NCBI GenBank assembly: GCA_030697525.1
Contig: JAUYPW010000017.1
Location: 1-39,184 of the forward strand
Direction: 5' to 3'
DNA: 39,184 bases
Origin: a bacterium
Lineage (GTDB): Bacteria; Patescibacteriota; Minisyncoccia; Sungbacterales; HO2-52-23
A program made the position numbers and the translations under genes. The notes under the pieces are model-generated. The model was not told the DNA's origin. It saw nothing but the letters and a program-made list of their open reading frames with translations, and did not search any database. This document shows positions 7,293 through 15,062 of this stretch, piece by piece (the stretch's first letter is position 1; every line of letters starts with the position of its first letter).

Positions 7293-8366
7293 ATGACACC
7301 GGGACGGACCATTGAAGATATTTTAAATTTGGCGGTTTGGGCTCCCTCTGGCGATAATTGCCAGCCGTGGAGGTTTGAAGTTTATGACAACAAAATAGAC
7401 ATTTTTAATGTGCCGGATAAAGACAAAGCTCTTTATAATTTTCGGCAAAGCGGTTCCATGGTAGCTCACGGAGCTCTCATTGAAAACATTTTTATAATAA
7501 CCTCCCAGTTGGGTTATGAAGTACGCCCTTCTTTTCCTCCGGCTAAAGAAAAAAATAATTTGGTAGCCAGTTTAACTCTGACTGAATCGAAACCAAAAGA
7601 AGAACCTCTCTATAACTTCATCAAGGTTAGAACCACGAACAGAAAACCTTATAAAAAACACTATCTGTCTCCGGAAATTAAAGAAAATCTCCTGAACTCC
7701 GTCATTGGCGAGGGGGGTGTTGTCCTAATAGAAGACGAGAAGCAAAAGCATTTATTGGGACGATCTTTGAGCGCCAACGAGCAAATATTATTTGAGAATG
7801 CCGCTTTGCATAAGTCTTTTTTTAGCAATGTTGTTTGGAACAAGAGGGAAGAGCAGGAAAAAAAAAGCGGTTTATATTTAAAAACTCTGGAGCTTCCGCC
7901 GCCAGCCCGATTGGCTTTTCATTTGTTTAGCAGTTGGAACTGGCTTAAATTTCTTAACAAACTCGGACTGTCCAGATCAGTAGCCAAGACAAATGCAAAA
8001 ATTTATGGCTCCTGTGCAATCATGGGAGCGATTATAACGCCAAGCGAGTCTGATGAAGATTTTATAGCCGCGGGCAGGATGATGCAAAAAATTTGGCTCA
8101 AAGCAACCGCCTCGGGACTGGGTATGCAGATAATGGCTGGGTTGCCCTATTTGGCTAGAAGAGTTTTTGCCAACCAAGCAGATATGTTATCTGACACCCA
8201 CCATCAAATGATCAGAAATCATTACAGCCAAATTGAATCCATTGTGGACGGTAAAAATAAAAATATAGTTTTGTTATTTAGAATAGGTGATGGCGGAAAT
8301 CCGAGCGCTCGGTCTTCGCGTCTGCCAGCCGAAATAAAGGTTATTAAACCCTTTGTTTTGAAATAA
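7293..8366 (+). CDS. Nitroreductase-family protein (MoeY/Rv1355c C-terminal type)
   Basis: A 357-residue flavin-type nitroreductase fold. The N-terminal motif 'AVWAPSGDNCQPWRFE' is the FMN-contacting start typical of the family. 'RTTNRKPY' and the late 'MQKIWLKATASGLGMQIMAG' fit the long Acg/Rv1355c-like subgroup rather than short NfsB enzymes. It probably binds FMN and reduces, or is modified together with, a product of the neighbouring genes. Adjacency to a ThiF protein that in other bacteria is fused to this domain supports a shared role. It starts 20 nt after element B with only a weak TAAGAT box upstream and no SD. Its stop is 3 nt before the kinase start. Confidence 0.82.
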   Translation: MTPGRTIEDILNLAVWAPSGDNCQPWRFEVYDNKIDIFNVPDKDKALYNFRQSGSMVAHGALIENIFIITSQLGYEVRPSFPPAKEKNNLVASLTLTESKPKEEPLYNFIKVRTTNRKPYKKHYLSPEIKENLLNSVIGEGGVVLIEDEKQKHLLGRSLSANEQILFENAALHKSFFSNVVWNKREEQEKKSGLYLKTLELPPPARLAFHLFSSWNWLKFLNKLGLSRSVAKTNAKIYGSCAIMGAIITPSESDEDFIAAGRMMQKIWLKATASGLGMQIMAGLPYLARRVFANQADMLSDTHHQMIRNHYSQIESIVDGKNKNIVLLFRIGDGGNPSARSSRLPAEIKVIKPFVLK

Positions 8367-8369
8367 AAT

Positions 8370-9983
8370 ATGTTACAAAATCTTGATTTATTTGCCGTAG
8401 GAATAGCCACAGCCGCCATTGGTATTTTGGGTTTTGTGGTCTTCTTTAACAATCGAAAAAGCACTACCAATCGGTCATTTTTATTCTTTTCCATAACCAC
8501 CATTTTTTATGGTGTTTTTAATTACTTAGTCTATCAGTTCAGCGATCCCGAGTTGGTGCTTTGGTTTCTGCGTCTGGCTGTTTTTTTTGTGGTCTTGCAT
8601 GCTTTCGGTATTTTCCAAGTATTTTTTGTATTTCCAAAAGATAAGATTGAATTTTCAAAAACATATAAATTTATTTTAATTCCGCTGGTTGTTATTACGG
8701 CCCTGCTCACTCTAACCCCCTTTGTCTTTGAGCGGGTTTTGGATTTTTATCCAGACGGTCGGGTATCCAGAGTAACCAACGGCCCGGCCATACCCATATT
8801 TGGCGCAATGGTCGGCTTCCTTGTTTTGGGCGGAATTTTTATTCTACTGCGGAAAACAATTAAGGCTGTCGGGGTTGAGAAATCCCAATTTCAATTTGTA
8901 CTTATAGGATCGCTAATAACTTTTCCTCTGTATATATTTTTTAATTTTATCCTGCCGGCTCTTTATGGAAACTCCTGGTTTATACCGCTTGCTCCGGTTT
9001 TTTCCCTCCCTTTCACTCTACTTACAGCCTACGCCATAATAAAATACAAACTTCTTCACATGAAAGTTATTGCCACGGAATTTTTGGCCTTTCTGCTGAT
9101 TGTGTCTTCATTTTTTGAAATTACTTTGTCTAAAAATATAACCGAGATAATTTTCAGAAGCGGAGTTTTTGTCATATTATTTTTCACCGGTATTTTTCTC
9201 ATACGGAGTGTCCGAAAAGAGGTGGAGCAGAGAGAGAAAATGGAAATACTAAGCAGTGAGTTGGCAAAAGCCAATGAAGAATTAAAAAAACTAGACGTGG
9301 CCAAATCAGAATTTATTTCTCTGGCTTCCCATCAATTGCGAGCCCCGCTGACAGTTATAAGAGGATATGTATCAATGGCTTTGGAAGGAAGCTTTGGCAG
9401 GCTGGAAGAGAAGGCAAGACAACCCTTGCGAAATGTTCTTAGAGCGGCCGAGCAGTTGGTAAAACTGGTAGCTGATCTTCTGGATTTATCCAGAATGGAG
9501 TCCGGAAAGATAAGATATGAATTTGCGCAGAATAATTTGGTGCCGGTGGTGGAAGAGGTTGCGAGGGAATTTAAGGAGGTGGCCTCAAAAAAAGGAGTAA
9601 GTTTTTCTTTTCAAAATACGGCCGGCGAGTCTTTAAACTTTGCTTTTGACAAGGATAAAATCAGAGAGGTCGTGGTTAATTTTGTGGATAATTCCATAAA
9701 ATATTCTAAGCAGATAGTTGCGGCTAAATTAGAAGTTTTCGGCAACCGAGTGCGTTTCAGCATAAAAGACGACGGTATTGGAATGACTGCTGAAGATAAG
9801 AAAAAACTTTTTATAAAATTCTCTCGATCGGAGGAGGCTAGAAAAACCAACGCCGATGGGATGGGTATAGGACTTTATTTTGTAAAAAAAGTGGTGGAGG
9901 ACCACAAAGGCGAGGTGGGAGCAGAGTCGGAAGGATTGGGAAAGGGGAGCACTTTTTGGTTTGAAATACCACTTAAGAAATAG
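8370..9983 (+). CDS. Membrane sensor histidine kinase
   Basis: A 537-residue protein. The N-terminal 290 residues hold about seven to nine hydrophobic segments, like the 7TM histidine-kinase sensor region, then a short coiled coil ('EKMEILSSELAKANEELKKL'). HisKA follows with the phospho-acceptor H321 in 'ASHQLRAPL'. The HATPase domain has N box 'VVNFVDNSIKYS', G1 'DDGIGM' and G2 'GMGIGLYFVKK'. It should autophosphorylate and pass phosphate to a response regulator, but none is encoded in this window, so it is an orphan. It begins 3 nt after the nitroreductase gene, so it may sense a condition linked to that cluster. Confidence 0.92.
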   Translation: MLQNLDLFAVGIATAAIGILGFVVFFNNRKSTTNRSFLFFSITTIFYGVFNYLVYQFSDPELVLWFLRLAVFFVVLHAFGIFQVFFVFPKDKIEFSKTYKFILIPLVVITALLTLTPFVFERVLDFYPDGRVSRVTNGPAIPIFGAMVGFLVLGGIFILLRKTIKAVGVEKSQFQFVLIGSLITFPLYIFFNFILPALYGNSWFIPLAPVFSLPFTLLTAYAIIKYKLLHMKVIATEFLAFLLIVSSFFEITLSKNITEIIFRSGVFVILFFTGIFLIRSVRKEVEQREKMEILSSELAKANEELKKLDVAKSEFISLASHQLRAPLTVIRGYVSMALEGSFGRLEEKARQPLRNVLRAAEQLVKLVADLLDLSRMESGKIRYEFAQNNLVPVVEEVAREFKEVASKKGVSFSFQNTAGESLNFAFDKDKIREVVVNFVDNSIKYSKQIVAAKLEVFGNRVRFSIKDDGIGMTAEDKKKLFIKFSRSEEARKTNADGMGIGLYFVKKVVEDHKGEVGAESEGLGKGSTFWFEIPLKK

Positions 9984-9987
9984 TCGT

Positions 9988-10138
9988 GGGTCTCGGGTAT
10001 CCTGCTTTCATACACGACTCAGCTGTTCCAGCGACAGCTTCGCTAATGGTCGTCGCGATTTTCGTCCCGACTAGAGAGTCGGGACGAACCAAGCAAATCG
10101 CTCCTCCCGTTGTCTGAAATCAGGATACCGCTTGACCC
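9988..10138. repeat. Structured element D (possibly a diverged relative of A-C)
   Basis: Helices: GGGTC/GACCC outside; GGTATCCTG (9996-10004)/CAGGATACC (10121-10129); ACGAC (10014-10018)/GTCGT (10049-10053) enclosing AGCTGT/ACAGCT; GCGATTT (10055)/AAATCGC (10095-10101) enclosing CGTCCCGACT-AGAG-AGTCGGGACG (10063-10086). The unpaired CGCTCCTCCCG...TGAAAT resembles CGCTCCTCxCG...TGAAT of A-C in the same place after a hairpin. It fills the gap between the kinase and aspS. It may also end transcription, but no U-tract is seen. Confidence 0.6.
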
Positions 10139-10203
10139 GGTAGTAATTTATATTTGATTTTAAAAAATTTGGCTCGTTTTTGATATTGTGCTTAAATGAT
10201 TAT

Positions 10204-11604
10204 ATGCGTACTCTCACCAAAGACACGATAAATAAAATAGGGGAGAAGGTGATTTTAATGGGTTGGGTTGATGTAAGACGTGATCACGGCAAGCTTGTTT
10301 TTATTGACCTGCGGGATAGATGGGGATTGGTGCAGGTTATATTTAGCCCGGCTAATAAGGAACTTTTAAGCACTGCGGATCGTCTGCGAACGGAATGGGT
10401 AGTAAAAATTGAAGGGACAGTAAAAGAACGGCCCCAAGGAATGCAAAACCCGGAACTACCAACCGGCAGTGTTGAAATTGAAGCAACAGAGCTTGAGATA
10501 TTGAGCGAGTCCCAAACTCCGCCATTTTCTTTAAGTACTGATGGTTATGAAATAGGTGAGGAACACAGGATGAAATATAGATATCTAGATTTGCGTCGGC
10601 CAAGAATGAAAGAAAATATTATAATGAGAGATAGGATAATTAATTTCTGCCGTGATTTTTTGCACAAAAAAGATTTTGTGGAAATTGAAACGCCCATAGT
10701 CAGCAAATCAACTCCGGAAGGAGCCAGAGATTATGTTATTCCCTCAAGATTATACCCCGGTAAATTTTACGCCCTGCCCCAGTCGCCCCAACAATATAAA
10801 CAACTTCTTATGGTGGCTGGATTTGAAAGATATTTCCAGATAGCCCGCTGTTTCCGGGACGAAGACACCCGCGGAGACCGTCAGCCGGAATTTACCCAGC
10901 TTGATCTGGAAATGAGTTTCGTGGAAAGAGAGGATATTTTGAACTTGATGGAAGAAATGTTGATTTTGCTGGTAAAAAACTCTGCTCCTCACAAAAAGAT
11001 TTCTCAAGTTCCTTTCCCAAGAATTTCTTATAGCGAAGCAATGCAAAAACATGGAACTGACCGTCCGGATTTAAGGGAAAACAAAGATGATAAAAATGAG
11101 CTGGCGTTTGTCTGGATTTTAGATTTTCCTGTTTTTGAAAAAGATCAAAATACCAATAGCTGGACCTATTCTCACAATCCTTTTACGGCGCCCAAACCGG
11201 AATATTTGGATAATTTAATGAACGGGCGCGATTTAGATAAAATATTGTCTCAACAATACGATATAGTTTTGAACGGTTTTGAAGTCGGCGGAGGAGGAAT
11301 ACGAATACACAAAAAAGAGATTTTAGAAAAAGTATTCAAAATATTGGGACACTCTGAAGAAAAAATAAAGAAAAACTTCGGCCATATGTTGGAGGCTTTT
11401 GAAAATGGGGTACCGCCACACGGAGGCATAGCGCCCGGACTAGACAGATTAGTTATGATTCTCCGCGGTGAACCAAACATACGCGAAACCATAGCCTTCC
11501 CCAAAACAGGTGACGCAAGAGACTTAATGATGGAAGCGCCCTCGGAGTTATCTGGGGAACAGCTTAGGGAGCTTGGTATAGAGGTGATTAAAAAAATTAA
11601 ATGA
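10204..11604 (+). CDS. aspS: Aspartate-tRNA ligase, without the GAD domain
   Basis: A 466-residue class II synthetase that charges tRNA-Asp. The N-terminal OB anticodon domain ('MGWVDVRRDHGKLVFIDLRD') is followed by the catalytic domain with motif 2 'FRDEDTRGDRQPEFTQLD' and motif 3 'PPHGGIAPGLDRLVM'. It is bacterial in motif style but about 120 residues shorter than usual: after 'HGTDRPDLR' it goes straight to 'FVWILDFPVFE', so the inserted GAD domain is missing. ATG 10204 is preferred to the upstream TTG because homology starts at MRTLT. The stop overlaps scpA by 4 nt. Without tRNA genes for Asn in view, discrimination between Asp and Asn cannot be judged. Confidence 0.95.
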   Translation: MRTLTKDTINKIGEKVILMGWVDVRRDHGKLVFIDLRDRWGLVQVIFSPANKELLSTADRLRTEWVVKIEGTVKERPQGMQNPELPTGSVEIEATELEILSESQTPPFSLSTDGYEIGEEHRMKYRYLDLRRPRMKENIIMRDRIINFCRDFLHKKDFVEIETPIVSKSTPEGARDYVIPSRLYPGKFYALPQSPQQYKQLLMVAGFERYFQIARCFRDEDTRGDRQPEFTQLDLEMSFVEREDILNLMEEMLILLVKNSAPHKKISQVPFPRISYSEAMQKHGTDRPDLRENKDDKNELAFVWILDFPVFEKDQNTNSWTYSHNPFTAPKPEYLDNLMNGRDLDKILSQQYDIVLNGFEVGGGGIRIHKKEILEKVFKILGHSEEKIKKNFGHMLEAFENGVPPHGGIAPGLDRLVMILRGEPNIRETIAFPKTGDARDLMMEAPSELSGEQLRELGIEVIKKIK

Positions 11605-12332
11605 CCAAGCAAGAGTTTCGCCTAAAACACGATGGCTTTGAGGGGCCTCTGGATTTACTGCTTGATCTTATTGAAAATGAAAAATTAGAAATCTCCCAAA
11701 TTTCTTTAGCCAAAGTTACGGATGAGTACATAAAGTATGTCAGGTCTCTTGCCAAGATGGATCCGGAGCAATTGGCAGAGTTTCTGGTGGTAGCGGCGCA
11801 ACTAATGCTGATAAAATCCAAGTCGCTTCTACCCGACCTTAAACTTGAGGCAGATGAAGAGGTCGGCATAGAGGAATTGCAGAAAAGACTGGCAGAATAC
11901 AAAAAAATTAAAGACCTAGCTAAAGAAATAAAAAATCTTGAAAACAAAAAACTGCGCATATTCACCAAGGAAGCTTATCTGGGAATTGATCCAATTTTTT
12001 ATCCACCGAAGAAGACTACTGTTCTGGTAATAAAAGAAATATTTACAGCCTTTCTCGATTCCATACCGAAAATAGAAAAATTGGCGGAGGAAAAAATAAA
12101 AAGAATCATATCTCTTGAGGAGAAAATAAACCACATCCGCTCTTTTATGCAGGAGGCCGTGGAAGGAGCTTTTTCACAAATTATAAAGGGGGCGAAAGGA
12201 AAGGTAGAGATAATAGTAAGTTTCTTGGCCATCTTGGAGCTCGCCAAGCAGAAATTTTTGGAGCTCGGGCAGGAAAAATCTTTTGGAGAAATAAAAATTC
12301 ATAAAAAGGCAAAAGATAGCGTTACTATATGA
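11601..12332 (+). CDS. scpA: Segregation and condensation protein A
   Basis: A 243-residue kleisin subunit of the SMC-ScpAB condensin. The diagnostic N-terminus 'FEGPLDLLLDLIENEKLEISQISLAKVTDEY' binds the SMC neck, and the C-terminal winged helix ('VSFLAILELAKQKFLEL') binds the SMC head. The middle is charged and helical. It overlaps aspS and scpB by 4 nt each (ATGA), so translation is probably coupled. No smc gene is present in this window. Confidence 0.95.
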   Translation: MTKQEFRLKHDGFEGPLDLLLDLIENEKLEISQISLAKVTDEYIKYVRSLAKMDPEQLAEFLVVAAQLMLIKSKSLLPDLKLEADEEVGIEELQKRLAEYKKIKDLAKEIKNLENKKLRIFTKEAYLGIDPIFYPPKKTTVLVIKEIFTAFLDSIPKIEKLAEEKIKRIISLEEKINHIRSFMQEAVEGAFSQIIKGAKGKVEIIVSFLAILELAKQKFLELGQEKSFGEIKIHKKAKDSVTI

Positions 12333-12877
12333 ATTTAAAATCAATTTTGGAATCAATTTTATTTGTCCACGGCGAACCGCTTTCCATAAAAAAGCTTATT
12401 AAAATAACGGAGCAAAAGGAAGAGGAGATTAAAGAAGCCTTAAACCAACTTGGCCAAGAATACAAAGATAGGGGATTAGTACTGATTAAAAAGGATAATG
12501 AATGGCAAATCGGATCCAACCCTAATAATACAAAATATATTGAAAAAATTATAAAAGATGAATTTTCGGAAGAACTGTCTCGTGCGGCCATTGAAACAGC
12601 TGCGATTATTGCCTACAAGGGTCCCGTAACCCGCATACAGATAGAACATATACGGGGGGTAAATTCCTCTTTTATAGTCCGTAATCTTCTCATGCGTGGG
12701 TTGATAGAGAGGGTGGAAAACCCCAAAGATGCGCGTTCTTTTTTATACAAAATAAGCGTAGATTTTTTAAAACACATGGGAATAGCTTCGATGGAAGAGC
12801 TCCCCGGTTTTATTGAACTTAGCCAGCAAAAGATAAGTATTGCCGAGGAACCAAATACAGATGGAGGCAAAAAATGA
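12329..12877 (+). CDS. scpB: Segregation and condensation protein B
   Basis: A 182-residue double winged-helix partner of ScpA. Recognisable segments are 'SILFVHGEPLSIKKLIKI', 'ETAAIIAYKGPVTRIQIEHIRGV' and 'LLMRGLIERV'. It dimerises and stabilises the ScpA linker on SMC. It is coupled to scpA by an ATGA overlap, and the next gene begins 17 nt inside its 3' end. Confidence 0.95.
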   Translation: MNLKSILESILFVHGEPLSIKKLIKITEQKEEEIKEALNQLGQEYKDRGLVLIKKDNEWQIGSNPNNTKYIEKIIKDEFSEELSRAAIETAAIIAYKGPVTRIQIEHIRGVNSSFIVRNLLMRGLIERVENPKDARSFLYKISVDFLKHMGIASMEELPGFIELSQQKISIAEEPNTDGGKK

Positions 12878-13778
12878 TTATAAGCTACATATTCTTGTCG
12901 GTTGTCTGATACTGCTTGTATCAGTTTTATTTTCTATTAATAAAAAACCTGCTGGCAGGGCTCCATCTAAAACAGCTCTTGTATATGAGGCACTGGACCA
13001 AAAAAGGCCCGACACCCAAGCCGAATCTTACTTGGTAAAGATAGCGGGCGAGAACAAATATCTGCTTAAACAAAGAGAGTGGAAAAAATTTGCCCCGGCA
13101 AGCCTCACTAAGCTTTTGACGGCGGTCATCGCTGAAGAAGAACTAAACCCCTTTGAAAAAATAAATGTCTCGGCAGAAGCTAAAAATGTGGAGGCAAAAA
13201 TAAGTTCGGTAGAAAAAGGAGAGTGGCTGACCAAAGACGACCTCCTGAAATTGCTTCTCTCCGGATCGGCCAATGATATAGCTCGCGTGCTGACAGAAGA
13301 AATTGGACACCAGCACGGAACCAAAAGTATAGAGGGGGGTCTGGAAACATTCCAGCAATTAGCCAAAAAGAAAGTTGATGAGCTGGGTATGTACGATTCT
13401 TCCTTTAAAAATCCGGTTGGACTGGACGATCCGGAGCACTATACAACCGCACAAGATTTAGTTAAACTGGCCGAGCACATTTTATATAGGCATCCTAGAT
13501 TGTGGGATTTTTCTGTTTTTCACGAGGTAGAGATTTATACCGAGAGTGGCAAAGGTTATGTTATGAATAACACCAACGGCCTATTAAAAGAATTTCCGGC
13601 TATTTTGGGAAGCAAGACCGGCTTTACCGATAAGGCCCGAGATACCCTACTTATGCTTTATCCGGTACGCCCGGATAAAATAGCTATCGTAGTAATATTA
13701 AAATCAGAAAACAGAACCGAAGACGGCAGAAAAATTATAAATTGGCTAGACGGTTTAAAATATGGAACAAGAAATTAG
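12861..13778 (+). CDS. D-alanyl-D-alanine carboxypeptidase (S11 family)
   Basis: A 305-residue penicillin-binding protein with one N-terminal membrane segment ('ILVGCLILLVSVLF'), so it faces the cell exterior. The active-site motifs are all present: S81-x-x-K84 in 'PASLTKLLTA', S136-x-N138 in 'SGSAND', and K252-T-G in 'GSKTGFTDKA'. It should trim pentapeptide stems of peptidoglycan. The ATG at 12861 is chosen over the ORF-track TTG at 12840; it overlaps scpB by 17 nt. Its stop overlaps mraY by 17 nt. Its place between scpB and mraY ties cell-wall synthesis to the segregation genes. Confidence 0.92.
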   Translation: MEAKNDYKLHILVGCLILLVSVLFSINKKPAGRAPSKTALVYEALDQKRPDTQAESYLVKIAGENKYLLKQREWKKFAPASLTKLLTAVIAEEELNPFEKINVSAEAKNVEAKISSVEKGEWLTKDDLLKLLLSGSANDIARVLTEEIGHQHGTKSIEGGLETFQQLAKKKVDELGMYDSSFKNPVGLDDPEHYTTAQDLVKLAEHILYRHPRLWDFSVFHEVEIYTESGKGYVMNNTNGLLKEFPAILGSKTGFTDKARDTLLMLYPVRPDKIAIVVILKSENRTEDGRKIINWLDGLKYGTRN

Positions 13779-14835
13779 TAGAATAATAAATGTTACGAAG
13801 GTTTTTGGTTTAGCGGCTGTAGCCTTTGCAGCAGCTATTTTATTGACTCCGATTTTAACTCATTTTTTATATAAATATAAACTTTGGAGAAAAACTGTTC
13901 GCGATACTTCTCCGGACGGTACTAAGACTCCTCTCTTTTCGGCATTACACAAAGAAAGAGAGACCAGGGTGCCGCGTATGGGGGGAATGCTTATTTGGAT
14001 AACCACTGTATTTTTAGCTTTTGCGGTTTGGGGAATTGCTCAAATAACCGAAAGCGCTTTTTGGGATAAAATTAATTTTCTTTCCAGAAATCAGACATGG
14101 CTTCCGATTTTGACTTTAATTTCCGCGTCTTTTCTTGGACTGGCAGATGATATTGCTCAAGTATTCGGCAAAGGCAAATATGTGGCCGGGGGCATAAGAT
14201 TCAGATATCGTCTTTGGGTTGTTTTTCTGATTGCTTTGGCTGGAGCCCTCTGGTTTCATTTCAAACTTGGTTGGCAGACAATTTATATACCAGGTCTTGG
14301 CAACATATTTATTGACGGCTGGTATATACCTCTTTTTGTTATTACGATGATTGTTCTTTTTTCTTCCAGCGTTATAGATGGCATAGACGGACTTGCCGGA
14401 GGGGTTTTTGCTTCTATTTTTGGAGCTTATTCGGCCATTGCTTTCTTTCGCAACCAAATAGACCTGGCTGCTTTCGGAGCAGTTATTGCCGGAGCGCTTC
14501 TGGCTTTTTTATGGTTTAATATACCGCCAGCCAGATTTTATATGGGAGAGTCCGGTATTTTAGGGCTTACAACGTCTCTCACAGTTATGGCTTTTCTGAC
14601 CGACTCGGTGGCGGTCTTGCCAATCATTGCCCTAGTTCCCATGGCCGAGGTGGCTTCCAATATAATTCAACTTGCCTCCAAAAGATTCAGGGGTAAAAAA
14701 GTTTTTTTGATTGCCCCACTGCATCATCATTTTGAAGCCAAAGGCTGGCCCCCGCACAAAGTAACCATGAGATTTTGGACAATAAGTATAATCTGTGCCA
14801 TAGTTGGCATGGTAATTGCCCTTATAGGAAGATAG
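13762..14835 (+). CDS. mraY: Phospho-N-acetylmuramoyl-pentapeptide transferase
   Basis: A 357-residue polytopic membrane enzyme that makes lipid I from UDP-MurNAc-pentapeptide and undecaprenyl phosphate. Conserved parts are 'RVPRMGG', 'GLADDIAQVFGKGKY', 'VIDGIDGLAGG' (Mg-binding Asp), 'FYMGESG', and the HHH motif in 'PLHHHFEAKGWP'. About ten hydrophobic segments are seen. It overlaps the carboxypeptidase gene by 17 nt. It is followed by a 40-residue ORF and a terminator. Confidence 0.96.
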   Translation: MEQEISRIINVTKVFGLAAVAFAAAILLTPILTHFLYKYKLWRKTVRDTSPDGTKTPLFSALHKERETRVPRMGGMLIWITTVFLAFAVWGIAQITESAFWDKINFLSRNQTWLPILTLISASFLGLADDIAQVFGKGKYVAGGIRFRYRLWVVFLIALAGALWFHFKLGWQTIYIPGLGNIFIDGWYIPLFVITMIVLFSSSVIDGIDGLAGGVFASIFGAYSAIAFFRNQIDLAAFGAVIAGALLAFLWFNIPPARFYMGESGILGLTTSLTVMAFLTDSVAVLPIIALVPMAEVASNIIQLASKRFRGKKVFLIAPLHHHFEAKGWPPHKVTMRFWTISIICAIVGMVIALIGR

Positions 14836-14862
14836 GTCTTTTATAGTAAGGAGGTGAGTATC

Positions 14863-14985
14863 ATGAGCGGACTTAGGGACTTTATTGAATTCATGGTACC
14901 AGACGCGGAACTCCGTATGATTTTGACAGCAATTGTAGTAATAGTTGTTCTGGCGACCGGTGTGGTTGCAATACTGCGGTACTAA
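14863..14985 (+). CDS. Small single-pass membrane protein (40 aa)
   Basis: This gene is too short for the ORF track. ATG 14863 follows a near-perfect SD (AAGGAGGTGA). The protein begins MSGLRDFIEFMVPD and has one hydrophobic helix ('MILTAIVVIVVLATGVVAIL') ending in RY. It sits 27 nt after mraY and before a terminator, so it is probably the last gene of the aspS-mraY run. I do not recognise the family. A role at the membrane with the cell-wall enzymes is possible but not shown. Confidence 0.7.
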   Translation: MSGLRDFIEFMVPDAELRMILTAIVVIVVLATGVVAILRY

Positions 14986-15010
14986 TAAAATAATATATTA
15001 TACAATTTAA

Positions 15011-15049
15011 ACAACCAAAAGCTCACTGGTAAAGTGAGCTTTTTTGTTG
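15011..15049 (+). terminator. Terminator after the mraY group
   Basis: AAAAGCTCAC (15017-15026) pairs with GTGAGCTTTT (15034-15043); an outer ACAAC/GTTGT extends it and a T-run follows the stem. Confidence 0.85.
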
Positions 15050-15055
15050 TATAAT
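15050..15055 (+). promoter_or_regulatory. -10 box of murD
   Basis: TATAAT ends 7 nt before the murD ATG, which implies a start at or next to the AUG (leaderless mRNA). The -35 is weak. It abuts the preceding terminator. Confidence 0.55.
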
Positions 15056-15062
15056 TTTATAA

